Of a stretch of DNA of 64,000 nucleotides, positions 23,435 through 34,651 are shown in pieces. The position numbers were made by a program, and so were the translations under genes. The stretch is from Clytia hemisphaerica (Eukaryota > Cnidaria > Hydrozoa > Leptothecata > Clytiidae), in the NCBI GenBank assembly GCA_902728285.1, contig CACVBU010000362.1:908487-972486 (forward strand), in the 5' to 3' direction. The notes under the pieces are model-generated. The model was not told where the DNA came from. It was given only the letters and a program-made list of their open reading frames with translations, and made no database searches. How positions within the stretch are numbered: the stretch's first letter is position 1; each line of letters starts with the position of its first letter.

Positions 23435-24357
23435 AACTATAGAATCATGCCTGTTATAAGTCTCAATCAAACTACCTTTAAAATTTGGATGCAAAAGAAA
23501 AAAGAGCTTGGATATACACAGAAAACACACAGTGCATCAGGGGGGGGGCACGCAGTTACTACAAGACATGATGTGTAGTAAGTGCTTTTTCAACACTTTT
23601 TTTCAGGACCACCACCCTTTGCAGTTACTACACCTTGGTAGTAACTGTTTTCAGAAAAGATTTTCAGGTACCACCCCTGATTTTGAGTGATATCATCAAA
23701 AACATGCTCGAAATTACCCTAAATTGCGATTATTTTTCAACCTAACCTAAAGCCATTTTTGTGCTAGATTTTCTTTTAATTTACTTGGTTAACAGCTGTT
23801 GAGAACATTTTAATGATAATTAGGGAAAGCATAATTTCAAAGTTGGGTCTGAGAAAAATTTCAAATTTTTTTTCGTCCATTTATAACAAAATATTTTTTT
23901 TAACAAAGAATTTTTTCACAAAAAAATTCATTTTTTGTGAAAAATTTTGAAAGTTCTTTAAAAAGAATTAAAATATAAGCACTTACTACACCAAAAGTGC
24001 TAGCGTTAGTGTTTGGCACCACCCCCAAACAGCAGTTACTACACTGTGTAGTAACTGTTTTCATAACTTCTGAATACAGTACCACCACGGTAGTAAGTGT
24101 CATACTGTCTTGTAGTAACTGCGTGCCCCCCCCCCCCCTGGTGCATTTGCACATTTTCTGGTAACACATCTGACTGCTGGTGAGAGTGAAAGTGAACCAG
24201 AAACTGATTCCTCAAACAGCCTACAAAGTGAAACAGATGAAGAATTAATTGTTGCTGATGTTATTGAAAGTGGTGACGAACAACAGACTGTTGATGTCAC
24301 TGGTGGTCTAGAACCTGAACATGATGATGGCAATGCTCTTCTTCAGCAAGATACAGA
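23435..24357 (+). pseudogene. Exon of a transposon-like gene with an acidic tail, split by a MITE
   Basis: After the acceptor TTTTAG (23429-23434), an open frame runs to the donor GTGAGT at 24358, once the MITE at 23538-24140 and one GTGCAT copy are removed (314 coding bases). It encodes a module reading F-IWMQKKKELGYTQ-THSAFAHFL, followed by a strongly Glu/Asp/Ser-rich stretch. A W..KK.E.G...AFA.FL pattern followed by an acidic region is known to me only from N-termini of invertebrate transposon-type proteins; that link is inference. It ends in phase 2, which fits the exon at 26735. It lies inside the 12.8-kb insertion and is probably that element's own gene or an earlier passenger. Confidence 0.5.
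23538..24140. mobile_element. 603-bp hAT-like MITE
   Basis: The left end CAGGGGGGGGGCACGCAGTT and right end AACTGCGTGCC...CCCCTG are inverted repeats (continuing ACTACAAGAC/GTCTTGTAGT). GTGCAT is duplicated at 23532-23537 and 24141-24146. CAGGGG termini fit hAT; a 6-bp duplication fits the short-duplication hAT groups. Removing it restores an open coding exon across the site. The interior has several AGTTACTACA/TGTAGTAACT motifs. Non-autonomous. Confidence 0.75.
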
Positions 24358-24429
24358 GTGAGTGATTCTTATAAATCCCTAAATTGCAGTAGCAATTTTT
24401 ACTGCAATTGCGGTATAAAAACCAGGCGT

Positions 24430-24760
24430 AGTTAATCGATATAATCGATAATCTTGAGTAATCGATAAATAATTGATAAGTAATCGATGGATTAGATATC
24501 GATTAACTGATAGAATCGATAGGTAATCGATACTCAAGATTTTTTCAAAGCTCGATTATTTATCGATCAATTTTGTCATCGATTGTTTATCGATTATAGA
24601 TCGATTATACTTCGATTAAATTAAGTATCGATTAAAAATCGATCGGCTATCGATCACAGCTTTTTTGATCGATTACATATCGATCATAAATTGATTAATC
24701 ATCAATCAAATAGTTAATCGATCAACTATCGATTCGTGATCGATTATTTATCAGATTTTA
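24430..24760. repeat. Array of ATCGAT palindromes
   Basis: About twenty or more ATCGAT/ATCGATTA/TCGATAA units occur in about 330 bases, at spacings near 8 to 15 bases, with no longer period visible. The core is self-complementary, so the array can pair with itself on either strand. It lies just downstream of the acidic exon, in what would be an intron. Confidence 0.7.
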
Positions 24761-26318
24761 GGGAGTTTGGATTAACGTTCGACAATCGAATTTCAATCGG
24801 TCGATTGCGTTCTCGATTTGGTTCGACTGGTTCCATCGTCGATTCCGTTCGATTGAGATTGTCTGGCCGTAGAAAGTACGCGAAACATATGCAAAAAGGA
24901 AGTATTAATATAAAACTTACATGCATAATTGGCATTATATTAAAGTAATCTTGTTGAAGAAAGATAAAAAATTTCCTTCTCTTGAAATCTAAAAATTTAA
25001 AACGGCAATTCGGCCACCATTTCACCGAACCTCCAAAGTCATTTGATTTTCAGTTAAGGAACGGCGAATTTAAAAATACACGATTTCACTTTCAATTTAC
25101 AGTAAGTGAAAATACAGACCAGATATGCAACAGTCCCATGTTTCGACCAATCGTCCCAAGTTAGAGTAGTCGACGGTACCCAAATCAAAACAACATTTTA
25201 CACGCAAAGAATTTTTTAGTAGACCTTTTTACCGAGAACTGAAAATAATAAAAAGAACCCAGTTTCCTTTTGAATCTAATGTGACCACCATACTGGCCGT
25301 CACGGCGTGCAGCCTCTTAGCGCCTAGATAGCGTGTGTTTTTGATAAATAAGGAAGGGGAAACCAGACTAAGTGTGCAAATTATTTTTATCACGTGACTT
25401 GAACGTTGAAGCGTAATAAAGTTGTAAAATTTTAATGATGGATGTTGTAAAATTTTAATGATGGATATGAGAAAGTGAAGAGAAAGTTTGCATGCGCTTC
25501 ATACATGTTTTTTCTTTTATAAGCATAACGTTTATAAGCATATGCAGGCTCAGTTTTTGGTACCTAAACAATGGCTCTATTGTTTGAGAACAATAAAATG
25601 CTAAGCATAATGCGAGCCTGATGTAGGGGCAGACACTTGCTTATAAAAAAAAAAACATGTATGTTGTGTAAAATTGTATATAATTTGGTTTCTTTTTTAA
25701 TTGAAAGGATTGTAATGTTTACTGAACTTCTAGTTTGATGGATGAACTTGTTTGATAAGAATGATACCAAGAATTTCATTCAAGGTTTGTTTTGAATAAA
25801 TATAAAAAATAAAAAATAGAAAATTTGTATCTTGTTTGTCTCAAGCATAAGAATCGTAAATTCCCTGCTAGCACTTCTGTTTTTTATTCAAAATTACCTA
25901 AATGTAAACAAACTGATAACCCTTCCATGGACAAAAATTTCATAAATTGCCAAAATAAAAAAAAAATCTGACCGACCAACCCACCTCCACAATCTAGGGT
26001 CAGGTGATGGCAAACCAACAATTATTTAAGCCCAGCCCCAGCTAGATCTATATCGATTCTTTTTTTAAATTGAAGCAAATTATAGGTCCTGCTTTTATAT
26101 ATCATCACAACTCATTGTTGGTGCATTTTTATGTAAACAAAACTTGAGTTCACATTTTTGTCTGATTGTATGTTTGATGGCTTTTTGAAAGGAACTTATG
26201 TTCAAGAGTAGCTTTTTAAAAAGCTATTTCAAATTTTTGCTTTCAGATCTCTCAATGTAACCCTCAATGTAAATATAATTCGGATAAAATCAAAGAATGA
26301 ATGACTAATTTTTCATAG
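24761..26318. other. Non-coding interior of the 12.8-kb insertion
   Basis: Intron-like AT-rich sequence; no gene or paired terminal repeats recognised. A direct duplication of GTTGTAAAATTTTAATGATG occurs at about 25425-25461. Confidence 0.4.
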
Positions 26319-26378
26319 GAATGTTTGATGATCAAATGTACTCTACAACATTGGGGAAAGCATTGAGCACAGTCATCT
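26319..26378 (+). other. Possible small exon
   Basis: A 60-base segment lies between an acceptor (TTTTCATAG) and a donor (GTGAGTAT). One frame reads MFDDQMYSTTLGKALSTVI, which looks coding. Its phase does not fit the preceding acidic exon, so it may be a decoy, an alternative exon or decayed. Confidence 0.3.
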
Positions 26379-26734
26379 GTGAGTATAACCTTTTTAAACT
26401 GAAATTCTATTACTACACATTTTAATTAATGGAACTGCTGTAAACAACGTCACTTCTCAGAGCTAAATGAATTAAAAAAATTTTCTAGCTATTTTCATTG
26501 AAAAGTATGAATTCTGGCCCAAATACTTTTAAAAGGCTTTTTCGTGAAGGTGAATGCCTCTTTATTATATTAAAAATTCTTAACAAATTGCAAGAGTTTA
26601 TGCTTGTATTCTCACATTCAAATTTTTTTTAAATTTGAAAATCTTTGAAGCTGTGAAATCAAAATTTAAAATGTCCCTAGTAGTAAAATCAATCATTGCC
26701 TTAATTTTAAGACTGACATTTTTAAACATTTTAG

Positions 26735-27059
26735 AACTGCTGATAGTGAAAGAACAATGACTGAGAGTGAAAGAACATTGACAGCATTAAACTTGTCAAC
26801 ACATGATGAAGGAAAAATGAGTGGGTTTTTACAGAAATGGCAATGAACTTGTCAAGGAAATTTATTCAGACAGATAGAGGGAATCAGAATCAAGTGGCGA
26901 AGAAAAATCTGCACTAAATGTAGCATCCTTGATGGTGGACAAATAAGTGACTGATAATGAATATGACAAGGATATTGATACATACACAGATACTGAAACA
27001 GAATCGGAAAGTTCAAGTGATGAAGAAGAATCTGATACGGATCAAATTGAATATATTGG
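26735..27059 (+). pseudogene. Decayed acidic exon of the same transposon-like gene
   Basis: It follows ATTTTAG and joins the 24357 donor in phase (GA+A), continuing TADSERTMTESERTLTALN. The frame is then broken near an A5 run at about 26814. It resumes in another frame through an in-frame TAG and a TAA (26944) to an Asp/Glu/Ser stretch (YTDTETESESSSDEEESDTD), and ends at a GTATGT donor. The acidic composition matches the upstream exon. The breaks show that the gene is dead. Confidence 0.45.
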
Positions 27060-27185
27060 GTATGTTTTGCTTACTTTTTACTTGATCATGATATCCAATC
27101 TGTTTTTCCACTGGTTCTCAACTTCAATTGAGCTAGAATCTGAGAATGTATGTCTGTTAGTCAGTCAGTATGTCACCTCAATAAA

Positions 27186-27300
27186 ACATTTGGACAGACT
27201 GGAGACTTCAAAAATGGTCAGATTTGGCTTAAATTTTGCTCACTTGTTCCTTGTTTTGTGTGAATATCTGGGGGTGTTTTTGAAAATTTACAATTTTGTA
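27186..27300. repeat. Fragment of the 9.1-kb repeat family
   Basis: GACTTCAAAAATGGTCAGATT, then CTCACTTGTTCCTTG and ATATCTGGGGGTGTTTTTGA, match the element at 9130-9420 in order and spacing. Confidence 0.5.
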
Positions 27301-28054
27301 CGCAACAACACAATGGCCTTACTTTTTTCTTTCTTTGTTTGGATATGTGACAAAATTATGTGGTTAGCTCGGTTGAAGTGTGCCAATGATTATAAGATGG
27401 TTATCTTTCAATTAGCAAAATGATTTCCTTTCTGATTTGATTTGATACACATGTTATGGATATAGCATGTGGCTCCCTAGATTTTGTAGAGGAGGAGATC
27501 TCCTATAAACAACTTAACTTAAATTATTATGTTTTAATAGCTAAAAAAAGACATGGGTACGAGCTTTTTGCTTATAGCTATATAGGTAAATACTTTTGAA
27601 ACATGAGCAGCCATGTGTCCTACATACAGGTGACAGGGAGAGATCCATCCTCAAAATTTGGCTTTGCTTCAAAGTTTTACTAGCCAAAGGAATATTCTTG
27701 CTAAACATAAGATGATTATGTTTATATATTTCCTACTGTCTGGATTTCTGTCTCATTTGAATGGTTTAACTCTTTAAATAATACACAAAGAAATAAGAAA
27801 ATAACATAAGAAATTTATTAAAGTTTATGAAAATGTTTGACTTCATTTGTTGTTTCTATTTATTATCAACACTTGCCTTTAATTCATGGACATATACCTA
27901 AACTTCCACTTACATTTTCATTTGTCAGATATTTTTATGATCAGCCAGACAAAGTCAAGAAAATTGAGATACAAAAACTAATATTTTGTAGTACGAGTGC
28001 ATAGTGCTTTGTGACTTGGTTTATTGTACACTCAATGATCGATATATTTCATAT
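27301..28054. other. Non-coding sequence
   Basis: AT-rich; nothing recognised. Confidence 0.4.
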
Positions 28055-29240
28055 CTAAAAAATTTGGGTTGGGAGACAAGATACATGGTGACGACGCGCC
28101 CCTCGAACTAGCTTATTTTTTCTATTTATTTTTTCATATTTTCATAGATTCCAGAGTTGTTTGCGACTTGCCTGTATCTTGTGATTTTTCAAAAACAAAA
28201 TTGTCTCTTGGGATTGATATGGAGCGACGCGCTCCTTCTTCCAAGGCGTTTGCGAACTACAATACTTTCCCTTTGAGATGATTCATGCTAAATGGCATTA
28301 ATAAGCAAAACGATCATAAGAAAAACCACGACAAAGCATCACAGTGTGTTCATAACCAATACAGTTAGTCAGCGTTTAATGAAATATTATTTTGTTAGAT
28401 CTGGTCAGCTTAGTGGAGTCAGTCTTGGTTTACTTGTGATTTGAAAAATCTAATTTCATATCCTAAAAAATTTGGGCTGGGAGACGAGATACATGGTGAC
28501 GACGCGCCCCTCGAACTAGCTTATTTTTTCCTTATATTTTTTCAAATTTTCTTAACAATATATATATTTTTAAATTTAGTCAGGAATATTTTTTCCATTT
28601 TATTAGAAATTAGGGATTCCAGAGTTGTTTGCGACTTGCCTGTATCTTGTGAGTTTTTCAAAAACAAAATTGTCTCTCGGGATTGATATGGAGCGACGCG
28701 CTCCTTCTTCCAAGGCGTTTGCGAACTACAATACTTTCCCTTTGAGATGATTCATGCTAAATGGCATTAATAAGCAAAACGATCATAAGAAAAACCATGA
28801 CAAAGCATCACAGTGTGCTCATAACCAATACAGTTAGTCAGCGTTTAATGAAATATTATTTTGTTAGATCTGGTCAGCTTAGTGGAGTCAGTCTTGGTTT
28901 ACTTGTGATTTGAAAAATCTAATTTCATATCCTAAAAAATTTGGGCTGGGAGACAAGATACATGGTGACGACGCGCCCTCGAACTAGCTTATTTTTTCCT
29001 TATATTTTTTCAAATTTTCTTAACAATTTATATATTTTTAAATTTAGTCAGGAATATTTTTTCCATTTTATTAGAAATTAGGGATTCCAGAGTTGTTTGC
29101 GACTTGCCTGTATCTTGTGAGTTTTTCAAAAACAAAATTGTCTCTCGGGATTGATATGGAGCGACGCGCTCCTTCTTCCAAGGCGTTTGCGAACTACAAT
29201 ACTTTCCCTTTGAGATGATTTATGCTAAGGCATAAATAAG
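28055..29240 (+). repeat. Three tandem copies of a ~470-bp unit
   Basis: Units start with TAAAAAATTTGGG-TGGGAGAC near 28056, 28463 and 28936. Each contains ACGACGCGCCCCTCGAACTA, AGAGTTGTTTGCGACTTGCC and the hairpin GGAGCGACGCGCTCC. Copies 2 and 3 are nearly identical; copy 1 lacks about 60 bases in the middle, and the third is cut at its 3' end. The close identity indicates recent tandem duplication. No conserved open frame. Confidence 0.75.
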
Positions 29241-29618
29241 CAAAAAAGATTGTAACCAAATCAATACCAAGCTACAGTTTATTTATATACCAAAGACATG
29301 AAGTTAGATAACTTATGATGAGAAATAATTTGAGAATGTTTGTCTTTGTTTTTCTCTTCATCTGCCTGTCTGTCTGTCTGTAACTTCAAAGATGTTCGGT
29401 TTTTTTGGGTGAAACCTGGGGTAGTTTTTGTTTTAACCAATAGGTTTACAGTTTCTCAGGCTTTGTCATTTCAAAATTCCAGAATCATTCCAAAATTGCA
29501 CTCCTAAAAAGTACTTTAGGCATGTGATGAGGAGTGCTATGAATAACTTTAGTAGTAAAATCCAAATTTATGGCCTGTGTTTGATCGCACTCCTCAAGAA
29601 TTTTAGGTGTGTGTGAAT

Positions 29619-30072
29619 CCCGGGGGAGGTACTAGGATTGATGGGTGTCGGGTATGTGCGTGCCAGACCTCTGGACCCTTACCCTTAGAGAGACTGAATT
29701 TTGGTGAAAAGGTGACCCTTAGAGAGACTCAGTGTAGAAAAACCCAACCCTTAGAGAGACTTTTTCACAAAAAATTTCTATAATGGGCCAAAGAAATTCG
29801 ATTTTTAAAAGAATTTCTCCAATTTTCGAAAAATTTCTCTAATTTTTGAAAAATTTTCTCACTTTTTTTAAAAATGTTCTCACTTTTTTGACTTTTCACT
29901 TTTCTTTGACCCGAGTTTGTGAAAAAACCGACCCTTAGAGAGACTGATTTTGACTTTTGTTGTTTTGGTAACCCTTAGAGAGACTTTGGGAGGGTGAAAA
30001 ACCCTACCCTTAAGGCACGCACATACCCAGCACCCATTTTTGCCTAAGTACCCCCCCCCCCCCCCCCCCGGG
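29619..30072. mobile_element. CCCGGGGG-type MITE with CCCTTAGAGAGACT repeats, copy 1
   Basis: The left end CCCGGGGG and right end CCCCCGGG are inverted and flanked by GTGTGAAT at 29611-29618 and 30073-30080 (8-bp duplication). Inner inverted sequences include GGGTATGTGCG and CGCACATACCC. The interior holds repeated ACCCTTAGAGAGACT units. An 8-bp duplication is usual for hAT, but the CCCGGGGG end is not the usual CAGGG. A long C run lies at the right end. Confidence 0.75.
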
Positions 30073-30080
30073 GTGTGAAT

Positions 30081-31036
30081 CGTTAATTCAAACAACTGCG
30101 ACCCAAGTTTTTCTTTATACATACCATAGATACAACAGAACATAAATTTATCTTTAAAAAGCTTTAAGCACTAAAATAAAATCCTCCAAAAGCCAAAGCA
30201 AGCTTGGAAACACAAAAATCCTTCCTCTCGCTAAGGGCCTTGGTTTGAAAATGTTTAAATCAAAATGTCTCGTGGATTTCAGCGAATGGCAACATTTAGT
30301 GGGAAAGAGGATTTGCTGACTATTAAGCAGCCTCTATAAGAAACTTTTTCGTTAAACGATGAGCAGAAGCCTAGAGACTTCCAAAGACTTAAAGGGGAGT
30401 CTTTTATTTTCAATTTCCTAAAGGGGGTTACCACTTAACAGGGGGGATTCCCATAAATATCTGTTCCCATGATAATACTTGAAAATAGTATTTCTCAACC
30501 AGTACTATTGAATTATTTCCCCTTGATAATGATATTGTCTAACCTTTTTAACAATAACCTTGTCATTCAAGGCTTCAGGGGACTGAACAAAAAAATTTAA
30601 GGAAGTTTTTATGGGTGTTTTTGAGGAGATGTAAATCTGAACCTTTTCAGTCTTGAACCCAAAAATTCAAACCTTCAGACAGACAGGAAATCTAGTACTA
30701 TTATTCTGGAAAGATGATTCAAGTTCTTGTTGTTTTTGTTTTGATTTTTTTGTTTACTCATGAGGTCTTGGAAATGTTCTCAATCTACACGTTCTATTAT
30801 TAGTTTTAACAAATTACCAAGATAACTGCTTTTGCAGCATTCTTTGAATGCCAAATTTAAGATGGACTGAAATTAATAATTGAGTTTTAAAAAGAAATCA
30901 TTTGCTAAAAGAAAACTATTCAAATAATTGATAACCAAATATGAGGCACTATCCCTATCACTGTTATCCAACTTGTCAGATTGTCATACTTTGAAATTGA
31001 ATTTCCTCTATTTAGCTTATTTAATTTCTTACTTAG
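30081..31036. other. Non-coding sequence
   Basis: Nothing recognised beyond AT-rich spacer and short G-rich stretches. Confidence 0.4.
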
Positions 31037-31111
31037 ACAACATTTCAGAGGAGCCGTGCTTTCAATATGTGAGAGGACCTGGAATATTAGTTGAAAATTC
31101 TTCTTGCACTT
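31037..31111 (+). other. Possible exon fragment
   Basis: A 75-base segment lies between an acceptor (CTTAG) and a donor (GTAAAT). One frame reads EEPCFQYVRGPGILVENSS, with coding-like composition. It could be a further exon of the decayed gene in this insertion. The phase does not match the 27059 donor. Confidence 0.3.
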
Positions 31112-32717
31112 ATGGTAAATGAGAAAGTGAAAAATATGACTTATTTTAACTGCTTCTGCTTACTAGTTTGTTTTTAATTTGATTGTCTTGCCTACTTTTA
31201 ATTATGATTTGTTACATTCTAGTAAATTTGTGTTCCTTTGAATGAACTACTATAGCATTTTTATCTACGTTTTGTTGATACAATATTTTCAAATTGAAGA
31301 AAAAGTTTGAATCAAATATTTGTAATCTGATTAATTTTTTTTTCACTCTAGTGATCAAGTGATTTATTTTGATGGATAATCAGCATTCAAAAGATGTCCA
31401 AATTGAAGAAATGGTAAAATTATTGTTCTTGGCTTTAATGGAATATTACATTCTGCTGGGGTCTCAAAAGGGGGTGGCAAATGTTTCATTTCAGGGAGAT
31501 TCTGAAAAGGAGAAAGAAGGAGAGCATGGGAAAAAAGTTCTGACAAAGCTCATACCATTTGCAGCAAATTTATTACTTAGCAGTTGAAAAATCGTACATT
31601 ATTGGTTAACTTACAAAGGGCTGAATCACTTTCTGAAAAGTATGCATATTTTTGGCAAAATTTAAGAATAATGGGCTAAACGTCTCAGAGGGAGGGGCAA
31701 AAGACGTTTCCATTTTCTGGTTTGGAAGGTAATTTTTGGTTTACAGACATTGGAAAGGAACCTTTAGACCGGATGATGGAAAAAAAATTAAAATTGAATT
31801 GTTTTTTTTTCAAACTTGAATTAATGGTTGAGAAAATAAAAGAAATGTGTTTTGAGATACCAGAAAACAACGAAAGTTTTGTAGTAGTTAATTTGTGTTA
31901 ACGGTGCCATTAAGGAAAGCATACAGTATTGGAGAGCTTTTGTTATTTCCTTTCTATCGCATCATACCATTTCATCCGATACGATCAGTTCCATTGATAT
32001 CCTGTGTGGCATGACGCCTGCTTTTAACCATGCAGATCATGGCTTATGATTGAAGCAATTCCCTTTCCATTTTAGCTGTTAACTGGATGCTGGACATTTA
32101 TGCTGCCATACGTTGAAGTTCTTGAACGAAATTTGAAATGATAACAACGTGATAATACTTCAAAAGACTGCCATCGGAGAAAGAGTATCGTGCTATTTCG
32201 ATTGATTGACGGAGAACAAATTATGGTAAACGATCGAAAGAGACAATCCAACTTGTAATGGTTATATATTGCATGATTTTTTTTAGAAGCATACAAAAAT
32301 CCGAAAACAGGCTCAGAGATTCTTAGGTCGAAAGCTTGATAAGACTGAAAAATGTTTGAGGGGATGCTTAAATCTAAAGCATAAATTTAGGAAATGCTGA
32401 AAATCCGTGAAATTCCAGCCAAAAAAGCCAAAATCAGGAAAAAAATATTTTTGGTAGGCTCAAGCAATGCTTGCCATATGCTAAATTTTTCCCTATATCT
32501 GAGCCTAGATATGCTTATAAGTGCAATGCTTATAAACAAACATGTATTCTGCTTTCACTGAAACTTTAACTTGGTTATTAAAGACTGACAATTGACAATT
32601 CAACGCAGACTATTTCATGAAGGAAGTAATGCATCATAAACTCTCGACGCCTAGATATTTTTCAATTTATTGTACTCTTATTAGATCAATATAATTCTAT
32701 GATTATTTTGTAAAAAT
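31112..32717. other. Non-coding sequence
   Basis: Short open frames near 31.4 kb have no recognisable product. No repeat ends paired. Confidence 0.4.
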
Positions 32718-32978
32718 GGGCTCTCCCAGAAAAAATTGTACATGGGGGGTGGAGGATATTTTGTCCGGGGGTAGCAAAAAATCATCAAAATTTGCCTTGT
32801 CCGGGGGGTAAGTTTGCTCTGTTCGGGGGTAATTTGGGGTGTCCGGGGGGTCAGCAGATGCTTGTCTGGGGGGTAAAACCTATTGTCTGGGGGGCCAAAA
32901 GTCACCCTGTTCGGGCGATAAATCACTAAAAATTGTTATATCCTCCACCCCCATGTACAATTTTTTCTAGAAGAGCCC
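32718..32978. mobile_element. GGGCTCT foldback element with TGTCCGGGGG repeats, copy 1
   Basis: GGGCTCTCCCAGAAAAAATT, then GTACATGGGGGGTGGAGGAT, is mirrored at the right end through ATCCTCCACCCCCATGTAC to AGAGCCC. The interior holds about six TGTCCGGGGG/TGTCTGGGGG units. AAT occurs directly outside both ends but is weak evidence of a target duplication. Confidence 0.65.
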
Positions 32979-32999
32979 AATACATGGAAAAGATAAACC

Positions 33000-33292
33000 T
33001 TAATTAGTCTAACCGAAAATAAACCCTTAGAGAGGTAAAATTTTCTTTTTTTGGGAACCCTTGGAAAGACTTCCTAAATTTTGGTTGATTTTCACCAAGT
33101 TTTGTTCGAAATTTCTGGGAATTTTGACCCTTTCTGAGGGAAACTCTCGATTTTCGTGATTTTGGAACTACTCCTTCAGAGACTAACTTATAAATCTACA
33201 CCCCATTCGAGAGACTTTTGAGGCGTGAAAAAAAGATATCCTTATGGCTCGCACATACCCGTCTCCTGTTTTGATCAAGTGCACCCGGTGGG
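33000..33292. repeat. Partial CCCGGGGG-family copy
   Basis: Contains degenerate ACCCTTAGAGAG and CGAGAGACTTT units and the right-end motif GCTCGCACATACCCGTCTCC, ending near CACCCGG. It resembles copies at 29619 and 34251, without an identifiable left end. Confidence 0.5.
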
Positions 33293-33362
33293 CTCCTTTG
33301 CTATGCTATCAAAATGTTCGAATAGTGCCTTCAAAATTCCCAATATCCAGAACATTCGGATT

Positions 33363-33622
33363 GGGCTCTTCCAGAAAAAATCCGTTCATGGGGGGTGGAG
33401 GATGAATTGTCCAGGGGTATTGAAAAAATACCAAAAAATTGCAATGTCCAGGGGGTAAATTCCAATGTCCAGGGGTAATTTTTTGTGTCCACGGGGTTGA
33501 TTTGATGTTTGTCCAGGGATTTAACCCGTGTCCAGGGGGTTAAAAATCAAAATGTCCAGGGGTAATTCATGAAAAAAATAATATATCCTCCACCCCCCAT
33601 GAACGGATTTTTTCTGGAAGAG
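33363..33622. mobile_element. GGGCTCT foldback element, copy 2
   Basis: GGGCTCTTCCAGAAAAAAT, then CCGTTCATGGGGGGTGGAGG, is mirrored by CCTCCACCCCCCATGAACGG and ATTTTTTCTGGAAGAG. Internal TGTCCAGGGGGTAA-like units replace the TGTCCGGGGG of copy 1. The stem bases that differ between copies (GTACATGG versus CGTTCATGG) change on both arms together, so pairing is kept. Confidence 0.65.
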
Positions 33623-33709
33623 AATTTAAATAGACTTTTAAAGTAGTGTTTTTTCCGCAGAAGGGCCTTTTGCGAACTTTCTACTTGATTCTCGACCTTT
33701 GAATAAGTA

Positions 33710-34201
33710 CTTTAATCGTAGAAATTTTAGCGAGAGTAATTTTAGCGTATATTAGCGAGTCAGGAAAATCTTCATTTTTTTTGGATTTATTTTAGCGAAT
33801 CACGATTTCAAAAAATTTCGCGTGGATAAATTTTAGCGAATACTTATCTGAGAAAATTTCGCGTGGATTAATTTTAGCGAATCACCATTTCCAAATAACT
33901 TTTTGAGATGTATTTTGGTGAAAGTTCGAGATATAACGGAGGTTCGAGATAAGCTTGTGTTTTTAAGCCTACATTTTCTTACAGAACTCTAGGGACCGAC
34001 AAAAATAAATATCTTTATTAGTTTTCGCAGAAATCGTAAAAAAATAGAAGAAAAAAACTGGATTTATTTTAGCGAATTGCGTTTATGAAAATTTTAGCGA
34101 TCTGTCGATTCGGCGTGTTTTAGCGAGATTAATTTTAGCGAAAATAGGGAAAACTCGCTAAAACGCTAAAATTAGTCTCGCTAAAATTTCTACGATTAAA
34201 G
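33710..34201. mobile_element. TA-flanked MITE with TTTTAGCG repeats
   Basis: The left end CTTTAATCGTAGAAATTTTA and right end TAAAATTTCTACGATTAAAG are perfect inverted repeats, continuing into GCGAGA and TAATTTTAGCG. TA flanks both sides (33708-33709, 34202-34203). More than ten ATTTTAGCGA units lie inside. The TA target suits Tc1/mariner-type mobilisation. Confidence 0.7.
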
Positions 34202-34250
34202 TATACGCCTGTGATAGATTCTCATGGCGTTATACTCTGCAACTATCGTC

Positions 34251-34651
34251 CCCGGGGGGGGGGGGGGTACTAGGGTTGGTGAATGAGGGGTATGTGCGGA
34301 TGGGACCTCCGAAAACCGACCCTTAGAGAGACTGATTTTTGCTGAAAAGGTGACCCTTAAGAGAGACTTTTTGAAATTTTTTTTTTAGATTTTTGAAAAA
34401 AGTGATACCATGGGGGAGACTTTATTACAATTTTTTCTCTGGAAATCAAAAAATTTCCTAAATATCTTGAATTTTCCGACCCTTAGAGAGACTAATTTAA
34501 AACTTTCTGAATTTTCCGACCCTTAGAGAGACTAATTTAAAACTTTCTGATTTTTCCGACCCTTAAAGAGACTTTGAAAGGTGAAAAAACCGACCCTTAC
34601 CGTCCGCACATACCCATCATCCATTTTTGCCTAAGTACCCCCCCCCCCGGG
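34251..34651. mobile_element. CCCGGGGG-type MITE, copy 2
   Basis: CCCGGGGG and CCCCCGGG ends are flanked by CTATCGTC at 34243-34250 and 34652-34659 (8-bp duplication). The interior has about seven CCGACCCTTAGAGAGACT units, two of them in a near-identical 57-base tandem pair. The perfect duplication and conserved ends suggest recent insertion. Confidence 0.8.

Noticed and set aside
28055-29240. CRISPR-like array
   Set aside because: Units are ~470 bp tandem duplicates without spacers, in a eukaryotic genome.
30048-30072. C/G runs as independent quadruplex sites (also near 9960, 24127, 34251)
   Set aside because: Those at 24.1, 30.1 and 34.3 kb are the terminal parts of transposable elements and need no separate explanation.
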